Shown: in pieces, positions 40,372 through 49,354 of the stretch
How the letters are laid out: each line of letters starts with the position of its first letter
Numbering within the stretch: position 1 is the first letter of the stretch
From: an uncultured Oscillospiraceae bacterium
GTDB taxonomy: Bacteria > Bacillota > Clostridia > Oscillospirales > Ruminococcaceae
Assembly (NCBI GenBank): GCA_934466455.1
Contig: CAKSLF010000007.1
Span: forward strand, 1 to 64,000
Direction: 5' to 3'
Length of the DNA: 64,000 bases
The notes under the pieces: generated by a model
Told to the model about the DNA's origin: nothing
The model's database searches: none
What the model saw: the letters and a program-made list of their open reading frames with translations, nothing else
Position numbers and translations under genes: made by a program

Positions 40372-41715
40372 TCAAATGTCAACAAAGCTTACATTGTTGC
40401 CGTTCGATTTTATCACCTTAAGCAAATCATCAAAAGAAAGCCAAAGGGTGGAGGTGTTTCTGTTCGGGTGAACGCCTACACAGGGACAGCCGATAAAGTC
40501 TTTGTCAATGATAAATTCAACCGCTGCGTTGCCGTCGTTTACAACACCAAGAGGGGAAACGGAGCCTTTTGTCAAACCGAGGTATTTTTGCAGCCTCTCC
40601 GCAGAACCAAAGCTGCACCTTGTTATATTCAGCTTTTCCTGAATATCCGCAAGGGATACATGCTTGTCGCCGTAAACAAAAACAAGAAAATGCCTGCGCC
40701 CCTTTGCGTCCCGCAAAAAGAGGTTTTTGCCGACTATGCCTTTGTCAAAAATACCGAGAGCATACATTTCCTCCATGGTGTAAACCGCCGGATGATTTAT
40801 ACACTCGTATTTTATTCCGAGAGAAGAAAGCCTATCAAAAACCGCTGCGCTTTCGTCCGGGGAAACGCCGGTTTGCGAAGGTCTTGCGATAAAAACCGAA
40901 GAATATTCTTTTTCGAGGGCGGCTTTTGCCGCTGCCGCCTTTTCTATATCGCAAAAAATACCGAAAACGGCAGTGCCGCTCCCGGTCATAAGCGTGGCGG
41001 CTGCTCCGGCGTTGAGCACGGCGTCCTTTGCCTTGAGCACGGCGGCGGGGGCAGTAATTTCAAGCGCATTAAAAAGCCCGTTGGAAACGCCGGAAATATC
41101 GCCGCCTTCAACAGAATCAAGCATTGCCGAAATATTCTCGTGCTCAACTCCGCTTGCTGCGTGCTCATCGTATATACGGTAGCTTTCCGCCGTGCTCATT
41201 CCGGCGTCCGGCTTTACTATAACAAAAAAGCAGTCGGGCAGCCCCAGCAGGGGAGAAAGCTCCTCGCCGATTCCCTTTGACAGCATTGTGCCGCCGCAAA
41301 GGGAAAACGGAACATCTGCGCCAAGCTTTGTGCCCATTGCGCAAAGCTCCTTCGGGGAAATATCCGATTCATAAAGCGTGTTCAGAGCATAGAGCACGGC
41401 GGCGGCGTCTGCGCTTCCGCCTGCCATGCCGGCTTGTATAGGTATGCGCTTTTCTATATGTATTTTTGCTCCGCCGGTAACGCCGGTTTCGTCAAAAAAC
41501 AGCTTTGCCGCCTTATAGGCAAGGTTATTTTCGCCGTTAAGGCAGCTTTCGCTGCATTCTACGGAAAGCAAAGTGTTTTTTTCAACGCTTATGCGGTCAA
41601 AAATATCAATGCTCTGCATAACGGATTTTATTAGATGGTATCCGTCGTTGCGCTTTCCCTCAATATCAAGAAAAAGATTAAGCTTTGCGCAGGCTTTAAG
41701 AGAAATCTTGTCCAA
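40372..41715 (-). CDS. ispE: IspE kinase fused to a ProX/YbaK-type tRNA editing domain
   Basis: A 447-residue two-domain protein. Residues 1-282 are 4-diphosphocytidyl-2-C-methyl-D-erythritol kinase of the MEP isoprenoid pathway: CAKLNLFLDIEGKR, the GHMP loop PIQAGMAGGSADAAAVL, and LMTGSGTAVFGIF. Residues 285-447 match free prolyl-tRNA editing proteins (ProX/PrdX, YbaK superfamily): INHPAVYTMEE, VGKNLFLRDAKGRRHFL with Lys330, KGSVSPLGVVND and HPNRNTSTLWLS. Such proteins remove Ala or Cys wrongly attached to tRNA-Pro. No stop or frameshift separates the halves. Each domain looks complete. Confidence 0.93.
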   Translation of the reverse strand: MDKISLKACAKLNLFLDIEGKRNDGYHLIKSVMQSIDIFDRISVEKNTLLSVECSESCLNGENNLAYKAAKLFFDETGVTGGAKIHIEKRIPIQAGMAGGSADAAAVLYALNTLYESDISPKELCAMGTKLGADVPFSLCGGTMLSKGIGEELSPLLGLPDCFFVIVKPDAGMSTAESYRIYDEHAASGVEHENISAMLDSVEGGDISGVSNGLFNALEITAPAAVLKAKDAVLNAGAAATLMTGSGTAVFGIFCDIEKAAAAKAALEKEYSSVFIARPSQTGVSPDESAAVFDRLSSLGIKYECINHPAVYTMEEMYALGIFDKGIVGKNLFLRDAKGRRHFLVFVYGDKHVSLADIQEKLNITRCSFGSAERLQKYLGLTKGSVSPLGVVNDGNAAVEFIIDKDFIGCPCVGVHPNRNTSTLWLSFDDLLKVIKSNGNNVSFVDI

Positions 41716-41718
41716 AAT

Positions 41719-42900
41719 TTATCCCTCTTTCAGTTCTGCAAGGAACTCTTCGATTCGTTTAAGTGCTTCGATAAGGTGGTCAACGGAATAGGAATAGGAA
41801 ACACGAACATATCCTTCTCCGCTTTCGCCGAAGGCATTTCCGGGAACAACGGCGACCTTTTTGCTGCGCAAAAGCCGTTCGCAAAATTCCTCGGAGGAAA
41901 GCCCGGTGGAGCGTATGCATGGAAAGACATAAAATGCGCCCTCCGGGGTAAAGCAGTCCAGCCCCATTTTATTAAATGAATCCACAAGCAGCTTTCTTCT
42001 CATATCATATTGCTGTACCATGGAGGCGATTTCCTCATCACAGTCACGCATGGCAACAACGGCGGCGTACTGGCTTGTTGTGGGGGAGCTCATAATTGCG
42101 TACTGGTGGATTTTGAGCATCTGGCGGATTATCGGTGCGGGACCCGCTGCATAGCCAAGCCGCCAACCGGTCATCGCATATGCCTTTGAAAATCCGTTTA
42201 TAAGAATGGTGCGCTCTTTCATTCCGTCAATTTCCGTAATGGAAACATGGCGTTCTCCGCCATAGGTAAGCTCTGAATATATTTCGTCCGAGAGCACGAT
42301 TATGTTTGTACCCCGAAGAACCTCCGCAATTTCCTCAAGGTGTTTTTTACGCATAACGCCGCCGGTAGGGTTATTGGGATAGGGAAGAACAAGCAGCTTT
42401 GTTTTTGGGGTAATAGTTTTTTTAAGCTCCTCTGCGGTAAGGCGAAAATCGTCCTCCTGCTTTGTTTCTATTGTTACCACATTCCCTCCGGCAAGGCGGC
42501 AAATCGGGTCATAACAAACAAAGCTCGGGATGGGAAGAAGCATATCATCGCCGGGAGAAATAAGCGCACGGATAGCAAGGTCGATAGCCTCGGAGCCGCC
42601 GACAGTTACAAAAACCTCGCTTTTCGGGTCATATTCAACATTTATTTTGCGCTTTAGGTAATTTGCAATTTCGCTGCGCAGCTCGGAAAGACCGGCATTT
42701 GCCGTATAATGGGTTCGTCCCTGTTTAAGCGATGCAATTCCCGCCTCACGGATGTGCCACGGGGTCTTAAAATCCGGCTCGCCGACGCTTAGGGATATTA
42801 CGCCCTCAACCTCTGCGGCAAGGTCGAAAAATTTTCTTATACCGGAGGGTTTAAGCGCAACGACTTTTTCGGAGAGTACGCTGCCATAATCAATCAATGT
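41719..42900 (-). CDS. Class I/II PLP-dependent aminotransferase
   Basis: A fold-type I aminotransferase of about 393 residues. Conserved parts are ISLSVGEPDFKTPWHI, PYPNNPTGGVM, the PLP lysine in INGFSKAYAMTGWRLGY, and the carboxylate-binding Arg in GEGYVRVSYS. The amino acid is not determined; members act on aspartate, aromatic or branched-chain amino acids. The start is TTG at 42900, preceded by AAAGGAGG inside the end of the Lrp gene, so translation is coupled. Confidence 0.9.
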   Translation of the reverse strand, partial: TLIDYGSVLSEKVVALKPSGIRKFFDLAAEVEGVISLSVGEPDFKTPWHIREAGIASLKQGRTHYTANAGLSELRSEIANYLKRKINVEYDPKSEVFVTVGGSEAIDLAIRALISPGDDMLLPIPSFVCYDPICRLAGGNVVTIETKQEDDFRLTAEELKKTITPKTKLLVLPYPNNPTGGVMRKKHLEEIAEVLRGTNIIVLSDEIYSELTYGGERHVSITEIDGMKERTILINGFSKAYAMTGWRLGYAAGPAPIIRQMLKIHQYAIMSSPTTSQYAAVVAMRDCDEEIASMVQQYDMRRKLLVDSFNKMGLDCFTPEGAFYVFPCIRSTGLSSEEFCERLLRSKKVAVVPGNAFGESGEGYVRVSYSYSVDHLIEALKRIEEFLAELKEG

Positions 42901-43375
42901 ACATAAACCTCCTTTCGTCACGCTCGGGTTCGGTCATATGGATATGGCGTTCTTTATAGCGTTTAAGGACGAAATGAGTTGCGGTGGAGGTCACGGAATC
43001 TAAGGTTGCAAGGCGTGTTGCAACAAACATGGAAATATCGCGGAAGTTGTGACCGCGGATTACAACAGAGAGGTCATAGCTGGAGCTGCTCATAAGCCAA
43101 ACGGTTTCTACCTCATCAAAACGGCTTATTTCCTCGGCAATTTCTTCATAGCCGTGGTCACGCTTCGGCTGAACTTTAAGCTCAATGATGGCAGTGCAAT
43201 CGGTGGAGTCTATCTTTTCCCAGTTAACAAGTGCGTTGTATCCAAGCAAAACATGGTCTTTTTCATATGCGGCAATCTGCGCCGCAACCTCCTCACGGGG
43301 AATGGCAAGGAGGGCGGAGAGCTGGTCTTCGGTAAGTCTTGCGTTTTGTTCAAGAAGTTTGAGAAGTTGTTCCAT
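42890..43375 (-). CDS. Lrp/AsnC family regulator
   Basis: A 161-residue amino-acid-responsive regulator. The N-terminal winged HTH (LLEQNARLTEDQLSALLA) is followed by a RAM ligand domain (DCTAIIELKVQP, FDEVETVWLMSSSSYDLSVV, TATHFVLKRYK). It overlaps the aminotransferase gene by 11 bp and very likely responds to its amino acid and controls it. Confidence 0.93.
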   Translation of the reverse strand: MEQLLKLLEQNARLTEDQLSALLAIPREEVAAQIAAYEKDHVLLGYNALVNWEKIDSTDCTAIIELKVQPKRDHGYEEIAEEISRFDEVETVWLMSSSSYDLSVVIRGHNFRDISMFVATRLATLDSVTSTATHFVLKRYKERHIHMTEPERDERRFMYID

Positions 43376-43390
43376 AATAAAAATTCTCCT

Positions 43391-44218
43391 TTATTCAATA
43401 TTTATATACACCGGTTTGCGCCGGTCAAAATAGCAGTAGTTTTCAAAGCCTGCCTCTGCAACAAGGCTTATCCCCTCGGAAAGGTCGGAGCCGAGGCTCT
43501 CGGCTCCGTGTGCGCCGGAACCGACGGTTATGTATTTTCCGCCAAGCTCCCTAAACATACGAAGATAGCGCACCGGAGGCAAAATCATATTCAGCTTTCC
43601 CCTAAGGGCGGCTGTGTTTACCTCAAGGGCTTTATCGTTTTCCGCAAGATAACGCAAAATATTTTCAATTATATCATCGCAGTAACGGATTGAAAAATAC
43701 GGTGCCTCGCTGCTTTGAATGTACCTCATCGGAAGGGTAAGCTGGCTCAACACATCAAAATTTCCCCATTTAACAGTGCGGTAAAGTAATTCGTAATAGT
43801 ATTCAAGGTTTTTTACAATCTCGTTTTCCGTCATTTCCGAATAATCCACATCGGAAATTTTTGTTCCGTCCGGATATTTTTTTACAGAGGCAAGAACAAT
43901 GTCAAACTGTCCGGCGTTGATTATTCTGTCTGCGCTTGCATAGGCGTCGAGGGGCTGCCCCACCTCTATGCCGCTGGAAATAATAAGGTCGCCGCCAAAA
44001 ACGGCTCTTGCTTTGTGTACGCAATAAACGGATTCTGTAACACGCCCGGCAAAGCGCATTTCCTCAAGGCGGTCACAATCGCAGCAATCCGTAACGGCAA
44101 AACCCATAAGCCCACGGTGAACCGCCTGTTCGCAAAGACCGATTACGGAATCAAATCCCCTGGGGGAACAGTCGCTGTGAACATGACAGTCAAATCTTTT
44201 CTCATAATACACAGGCAT
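43391..44218 (-). CDS. PHP-domain phosphatase, HisK-like
   Basis: A 275-residue metal-dependent phosphoesterase. The N-terminal FDCHVHSDCSPRG is the HxH motif of PHP domains, SGIEVGQP and ALEVNTAALR supply further metal residues, and ITVGSGAHG is the late metal histidine. The closest assignable group is histidinol-phosphatase, but no other histidine genes are near. The ATG at 44218 is only 3 bases from GGGAGG; the GTG at 44212 has 8-base spacing and may be the true start. Confidence 0.85.
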   Translation of the reverse strand: MPVYYEKRFDCHVHSDCSPRGFDSVIGLCEQAVHRGLMGFAVTDCCDCDRLEEMRFAGRVTESVYCVHKARAVFGGDLIISSGIEVGQPLDAYASADRIINAGQFDIVLASVKKYPDGTKISDVDYSEMTENEIVKNLEYYYELLYRTVKWGNFDVLSQLTLPMRYIQSSEAPYFSIRYCDDIIENILRYLAENDKALEVNTAALRGKLNMILPPVRYLRMFRELGGKYITVGSGAHGAESLGSDLSEGISLVAEAGFENYCYFDRRKPVYINIE

Positions 44219-44330
44219 TGCCTCCCTTGAAATAATATTATCCTATATAATAGCATATTTCTTTGCTTTTGAAAATAGATTGGCGCAATGTTTTGAATAT
44301 TTTGCAGAAAAAACGCATAAAAATGAGATG

Positions 44331-44360
44331 AGCACCGTTTTTTGAAAAAACGGTGCTCAA
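44331..44360. repeat. Long perfect inverted repeat
   Basis: TGAGCACCGTTTTTT and AAAAAACGGTGCTCA pair almost without loop. It is placed between two leftward genes, ahead of the PHP gene, with no T run outside the stem. The arms contain the TTGAGCAC word that recurs over the window. Confidence 0.8.
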
Positions 44361-44366
44361 GCGGGT

Positions 44367-45146
44367 TTATTTTAAAAAGGAGCTTCCTTTCCACCGTGCG
44401 GAGGGTGAAATTCCGATTAAATCGCATATGGCCGGCGCAATATCTATAATATTTGCGTGCTCAAGGCGGTGCTCATCGGCTCTGCGGTCGGAGCGCAGCA
44501 AAATCGGAATTGTCATATCGCAATCTTCATATGTTCCGTGGGTATAATCGTGTCCGCCGTGATCTGCGGTTATCAGTACGGAATATTCATCGGGGAGGGC
44601 AGAAACGATTTTCTCGATGCAGTCGAAAGCATGGAAAACCGCTTTTTTATATTCGGATGAGCCCCAGCCGAAAATATGTCCCACGGAATCCGTATTTTCA
44701 ATATAGAGGAAGACAAAATCCGGAGCAGAACGGCTTATCTCTGCGGAAGCATCTGCGGTAAGAGCCTCCGCAGATGCTTCTCCGCCATAGACAACACTGG
44801 AAATAAATTCGCCTCTGCTTAGAGAATACGGCTCGTGAATGTCTTTAAGCTCGCCCCAGCTGTAAAAAAATGCGTTTGTTTTCTTTTTATCAAGAAGTTG
44901 CTCAAAAAGCCCGTGGCGACCGCCTTCATGCGGAACAAATTCGTTTGAGGTAACCCCATGCTCCGCCGGGTCGCAGCTGTGCATAAGGGACATATGACAG
45001 GGCAGGGTAACGGAGGGAAAAACGGTTCTTGCACAAAGAGTATATTGCCATTCGCTGAGGATTTTTTGCGCAAAGGGGTGGGAACAGCTCTTAACAAAAT
45101 CCGGACGCATTCCGTCGCACAGAATAAGAAGAACCTTGTTTTGCAT
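44367..45146 (-). CDS. Type I phosphodiesterase/nucleotide pyrophosphatase-like protein
   Basis: A 259-residue alkaline phosphatase superfamily protein. Metal and catalytic residues are seen in ILCDGMRPDF, the nucleophile Thr in VFPSVTLPCHMSL, NTDSVGHIFG, and ITADHGGHDYTHG. It has no signal peptide, so it is cytoplasmic. Its substrate is unknown; the group includes phosphonoacetate hydrolases and nucleotide pyrophosphatases. Confidence 0.85.
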   Translation of the reverse strand: MQNKVLLILCDGMRPDFVKSCSHPFAQKILSEWQYTLCARTVFPSVTLPCHMSLMHSCDPAEHGVTSNEFVPHEGGRHGLFEQLLDKKKTNAFFYSWGELKDIHEPYSLSRGEFISSVVYGGEASAEALTADASAEISRSAPDFVFLYIENTDSVGHIFGWGSSEYKKAVFHAFDCIEKIVSALPDEYSVLITADHGGHDYTHGTYEDCDMTIPILLRSDRRADEHRLEHANIIDIAPAICDLIGISPSARWKGSSFLK

Positions 45147-45163
45147 AGGGGCGCAGCCTCCTT

Positions 45164-46942
45164 TTATATTGCATACTGACTGGTGTAAATCTGATAGTAG
45201 AAGCCTTTCTTTGCAAGAAGCTCCTCGTGACGGCCGGTTTCAACAATTTCTCCGTTGTTTATAACGAGGATAAGGTCGGAATCGACGATTGTGGAAAGGC
45301 GGTGGGCGATTACAAAGCAGGTTTTGCCCCGCATAAGCTTATCCATTGCCTTTTGAATAAGAATTTCCGTTCTTGTATCCACATTGGAAGTGGCTTCGTC
45401 AAGAATAAGCAGCCGATGGTCTGCAAGAAGTGCCCTTGCAATGGTTAAAAGCTGTTTTTGACCGCCGGAAATGTTTGTGGTATCGTCGCCGATAACCGTA
45501 TCATACCCCTTAGGAAGGGTGCAGATAAAGTGGTCGCAATAGGCTTCGTCACAGGCTTTTACGATTTCTTCACGGGTAGCTTCCGGTTTTCCGTAAGCAA
45601 TATTTTCCGCAACGGTTCCGTTGAAAAGCCATGTATCCTGAAGGACCATTCCAAAAAGATTGCGAACCTCGTTTCTGGAAATTTCGCCTATGTCACGCCC
45701 GTCGATTGTAATTTTGCCGCTGTCCGGGTCATAAAAGCGCATAAGCAAATTTACGATTGTGGTTTTTCCGGCACCGGTAGGACCGACAATCGCAATGTTC
45801 TGACCGTGCTTTATGTCAAGATTAAGGTCTTTGATAAGCGGCTTTTCTTTGTCGTAGGAAAAATCAACATGCTCAAAGCTTACATCGCCGAGGATTTCCT
45901 CGTTTCCGAATGTACCGGTACATTCCGGCTCTTCCTCAAGGTCAAGCAGGGCAAAAACACGCTCCGAGGAGGTAACCGCACGCTGAAGGTTTCCTATTGC
46001 GTCCGCAATATCCTCAAGGGGAGCGGCGATCTGTTTTGCGAAAAGCACGATGGTAACAATCGTGCCGACGGAAACACCTTTGTTAAGGATAAGCCAACCG
46101 CCAAGCAGGTTTACCGCAATGTATGCAAGCGCATTTGTAAAGGTTATGCAGGGTCTTACCGCAGAGGATATAAAGGCGGCTTTTGCCTCCGCATCACGCT
46201 GGCGGGTATTGATAGCCTCGTGCTTTTTTATGGTTGCTTCCTCATAATTATATGCTTTTGTGGTGGCATAGTTGGTATATGTTTCCTCAACAACGGAGTT
46301 TAATTTGCCGGATTCCGTAAACATATTATGAAAATATTTTTCGCTTATTCCGGAAACCTTTGAGGAGAGAAAGACCGAAAGCGGAGTTATAACAAGCACC
46401 GCAAGGGCAAGCTGCCAGTTTTCAAAAAACATCAGCACGGTAATTACAAAAATCTGCAAAAAACCGGTAGAGAGCGTTTCAATAAGGCTGTGTATGGAGG
46501 TTCCCATATGAGAAACATCGTCAGTCATTCTGCGAAGAATTTCGCCTACGGGAGTTTCGTCAATAAATTTTATCGGCAGTTTTTTTATCTTTTCGGATAT
46601 GCGTATTCTTATGTTGCAGGTAAAATAACGGCTTACAACATTGTTGAGCAGGTACATATTGCCAAGCTTAATAAGGCTGAGAACTATATAAATAACAGCG
46701 AGGGGAATAAGACCTTTTGATATAAGCCCGATAAGATTATCCGTAACAAGGTCGCCGGACCAATAATCATAGAGCTGCTGAATCAGATTGCCGAGGATTT
46801 TCGGGGCGGAAACCGTACATACAATAAGGCAAAGGCAAAGGAAACAGGAGAGAATAAGCCAGCCTCTTATGGGCTTTGCTTCTTTCAGAATACGGGATAT
46901 GGCTTTTATGGTTCTTTTGCCGCTTTTTTTGTTTTCGTTCAT
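45164..46942 (-). CDS. ABC exporter half, canonical ATP site
   Basis: A 592-residue fusion of six membrane helices and an ATPase domain. Walker A is GPTGAGKTT, the signature is ISGGQKQL, and Walker B with catalytic Glu is LLILDEATSNVD. The start overlaps the upstream half-transporter by 4 bp (ATGA). Together they form a heterodimer like LmrCD or BmrCD, exporting drugs, lipids or peptides; the substrate is unknown. Confidence 0.93.
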   Translation of the reverse strand: MNENKKSGKRTIKAISRILKEAKPIRGWLILSCFLCLCLIVCTVSAPKILGNLIQQLYDYWSGDLVTDNLIGLISKGLIPLAVIYIVLSLIKLGNMYLLNNVVSRYFTCNIRIRISEKIKKLPIKFIDETPVGEILRRMTDDVSHMGTSIHSLIETLSTGFLQIFVITVLMFFENWQLALAVLVITPLSVFLSSKVSGISEKYFHNMFTESGKLNSVVEETYTNYATTKAYNYEEATIKKHEAINTRQRDAEAKAAFISSAVRPCITFTNALAYIAVNLLGGWLILNKGVSVGTIVTIVLFAKQIAAPLEDIADAIGNLQRAVTSSERVFALLDLEEEPECTGTFGNEEILGDVSFEHVDFSYDKEKPLIKDLNLDIKHGQNIAIVGPTGAGKTTIVNLLMRFYDPDSGKITIDGRDIGEISRNEVRNLFGMVLQDTWLFNGTVAENIAYGKPEATREEIVKACDEAYCDHFICTLPKGYDTVIGDDTTNISGGQKQLLTIARALLADHRLLILDEATSNVDTRTEILIQKAMDKLMRGKTCFVIAHRLSTIVDSDLILVINNGEIVETGRHEELLAKKGFYYQIYTSQYAI

Positions 46943-48663
46943 TTTTCTCCACCTCCTGTTTGCGAGGCGTAGATTTCCTTATAGATTTTGCAGCGGGAAA
47001 GCAGCTCTTCGTGTTTTCCGCTGTCAACAAGATGACCGTTATCCATAACAAAAATAACATCGCTGCTCATTGCGGAGGTGACCCTCTGCGTAATTACTAT
47101 TTGAGTGCGCCCTGCGGCTTTTTCCGCAAGCTTTGTGCGAAGGTTTGCTTCCGTGAGGAAGTCAAGGGCAGAAAAGCTGTCGTCAAAGATATAAATAGGA
47201 GCATTCTTGACGATTGCACGAGCGATGGAAAGCCGCTGCTTCTGTCCGCCGGAGAGGTTTTTGCCCGCCTGATTAAGCTCGTGGTCATAACCGTTTTCAA
47301 GTCCGTCAACAAAGGTGGAAAGCTCGGCGATATATGCCGCCTCGTGGATTTCATCATCGGTGGCGTCGGGCTTGCCCATAAGAATGTTGTCTTTTATTGT
47401 GCCGGAATAGATTGAGGAGTTTTGAAGAACGCAGCTTATGTTCCGCCTTACCGTGTGGTGGCTTAATGTTGTTGTGGCTCTTCCGTCATAATAAATTGCG
47501 CCCTCCGTAGGCATACGAAAGCATAGCATAAGGGAAACAAGCGTGGATTTTCCGCTTCCGGTTCCGCCGATGACGGCAACACGCTGCCCCGCCTTTATAT
47601 GCATGGAAATATCGCTTACTGCGGGCTTTGACGCACCCTCGTATTTGAAAGAAGCATGATCAAAAACAATGTCGCCGGAAAAATCAAGGTGTTCCTCCGG
47701 GATCTTGTCGTCAATGCCCTCTGCGTCAATAACCTGGGCAATGCGGTCTGCGGCTACCTTTGCGTGGGGAGCCATGATTATGGCAAAAGCAACGGTAAGA
47801 AGCCCGTTCATAACAAGGGAAACATATTGAATTATCGCAAAAATGTCGCCTGCACTTACGGCGTTAAGTCCCTGCTCCATGCGGAACGAGCCTGCAAATA
47901 CGATAAGTACAACGGAAATGTTCAGCACAAGCATTGCAAGGGGCGCAACAACACCCATGCTTACATTGGCATTGATAATATTTTCCGCCATAACACGGGT
48001 TGCGTCGGCAATTTTATCGTGCTCTTTATCCTCATTATCAAAGGCTCGGATAACACGAATACCGCGAAGGCGTTCGCGCATAATTCCGTTTTGCTTATCT
48101 ATGTAACTGTCGGAGATTTTCCAAAGCGGTTCGATTTTTCTTCCGATAAGTACAACAACAACGAAAACTATCGGCACAAGCACAAGCACGATTGAAGAAA
48201 GCAAAATGTCCTTGCGGAAGGAAAGAAATACGCCGCCGATAAACAGTACGGGTACGGAAATAATACTTGTTGAAAGCATTGATGAAATCCAGCCAAGAGT
48301 TTCGGTGTCGTGGGTGGAACGGGTAACAAGGGCTGCTGTTCCAAGCTCGCTCATTTCGCCGAAGGTCATCGTGTTTACCTTTGCAAAAACAACTCTGCGA
48401 AGGTCACAGCAAAAGCCGGCGGTAACCTCGGCACTGCATTTTCTCCCGATAAGCACGGTGATAAGCCCTATAATCGCAGTAACAAACATAATAAAGCAAT
48501 ATTTTTTGATATAATCCATATCCGAATTATAAATGCCGTTATCGACGATGCTGCTCATAAGCGTTGGCAGCATAAGATCGCATACGGTGGCAACTGCAGT
48601 AAAAAACGCCGCACATATGAGCTTCCCTCGATAGGGAAGAAGATAGACCGTAATTTTTTTCAT
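46939..48663 (-). CDS. ABC exporter half, degenerate ATP site
   Basis: A 574-residue membrane-ATPase fusion. Walker A is GGTGSGKST, the signature LSGGQKQR, but Walker B reads IYIFDDSFSALD, with Asp in place of the catalytic Glu. That is the normal asymmetry of heterodimeric exporters, where one site is non-hydrolytic. It is the first gene of the pair. No adjacent regulator is found. Confidence 0.93.
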   Translation of the reverse strand: MKKITVYLLPYRGKLICAAFFTAVATVCDLMLPTLMSSIVDNGIYNSDMDYIKKYCFIMFVTAIIGLITVLIGRKCSAEVTAGFCCDLRRVVFAKVNTMTFGEMSELGTAALVTRSTHDTETLGWISSMLSTSIISVPVLFIGGVFLSFRKDILLSSIVLVLVPIVFVVVVLIGRKIEPLWKISDSYIDKQNGIMRERLRGIRVIRAFDNEDKEHDKIADATRVMAENIINANVSMGVVAPLAMLVLNISVVLIVFAGSFRMEQGLNAVSAGDIFAIIQYVSLVMNGLLTVAFAIIMAPHAKVAADRIAQVIDAEGIDDKIPEEHLDFSGDIVFDHASFKYEGASKPAVSDISMHIKAGQRVAVIGGTGSGKSTLVSLMLCFRMPTEGAIYYDGRATTTLSHHTVRRNISCVLQNSSIYSGTIKDNILMGKPDATDDEIHEAAYIAELSTFVDGLENGYDHELNQAGKNLSGGQKQRLSIARAIVKNAPIYIFDDSFSALDFLTEANLRTKLAEKAAGRTQIVITQRVTSAMSSDVIFVMDNGHLVDSGKHEELLSRCKIYKEIYASQTGGGEK

Positions 48664-48864
48664 TTTTACCTCAAAAGCCTTGCTTTTTTACAGTCAGTTC
48701 TGCGCATTGGGGGGAATACGCAGAACGCAATAAGTAAATAAATATTACCATTTGAAACGAACAAAGAAAAGTATATCATATTGCAATGTATTTTGCAATC
48801 CTACCGGTGGTATGTTGCAAAATAAGGTTCGCAAAATTTTTATTAAGAAAAATGAAAAAAGTTG

Positions 48865-48893
48865 TTGACAAAACGCCCGCTGTGTGGTAAGAT
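48865..48893 (+). promoter_or_regulatory. Promoter of the tRNA-Thr/tRNA-Tyr pair
   Basis: TTGACA (48865-48870) and TAAGAT (48888-48893) with 17-bp spacing, ending 20 bp before the first tRNA. Confidence 0.8.
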
Positions 48894-48913
48894 AACTCTC
48901 GTCGCTGAGATGT

Positions 48914-48989
48914 GCTGGTATAGCTCAGTTGGTAGAGCAGCTGATTTGTAATCAGCAGGTCGGGGGTTCGAGTCCGTCTACCAGCTCCA
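48914..48989 (+). tRNA. tRNA-Thr, anticodon UGU
   Basis: A 76-nt cloverleaf with CCA encoded. GCTGGTA pairs with TACCAGC; the anticodon stem GCTGA/TCAGC encloses TTTGTAA, anticodon TGT; the T loop is TTCGAGT. Confidence 0.96.
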
Positions 48990-49021
48990 CCAAACATCAA
49001 AGCCAACTGAATATTGTATAT

Positions 49022-49106
49022 GGGAGTGTACCCAAGCGGCCAAAGGGGGCAGACTGTAAATCTGTTGTCAGTGACTACGGTGGTTCGAACCCACCCGCTC
49101 CCACCA
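49022..49106 (+). tRNA. tRNA-Tyr, anticodon GUA
   Basis: An 85-nt class II tRNA with CCA encoded. The acceptor GGGAGTG pairs with CGCTCCC; the anticodon loop CTGTAAA gives GTA; a long variable arm follows, as expected for tRNA-Tyr. Confidence 0.95.
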
Positions 49107-49143
49107 AAAAACGGCAAGCACCATAAGGCGTTTGCCGTTTTTT
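49107..49143 (+). terminator. Terminator of the tRNA pair
   Basis: AAACGGCAA and TTGCCGTTT pair around a 14-base loop region, followed by a T run. Confidence 0.85.
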
Positions 49144-49247
49144 TCGTATGAATTTTGCAGTTGTTTTTGCTTTAATACATATGGAGAGCAGCGTGTCATT
49201 ATACATTTTTGTACAAAACTCTTTGTTTGTCCAAAATTTATACAATC

Positions 49248-49282
49248 AAAGCTCCGTGACTGAATTTTAGTCACGGAGCTTT
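49248..49282 (+). terminator. Isolated hairpin upstream of oleate hydratase
   Basis: AAAGCTCCGTGACT pairs with AGTCACGGAGCTTT, followed by T. No gene precedes it between 49144 and 49247, where I see only AT-rich DNA and no supported gene, so it is a spare terminator or a leader structure. Confidence 0.7.
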
Positions 49283-49354
49283 TTCTGTTGATTGTAAATC
49301 AGCAAAATCCGGATATAATGAAGCCGTAAGATAAATTTCAGGAGGTTTTCATTT

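Noticed and set aside
49147..49270. 38-codon frame between tRNA-Tyr and ohyA
   Set aside because: No ribosome binding site, and it ends inside a terminator hairpin.
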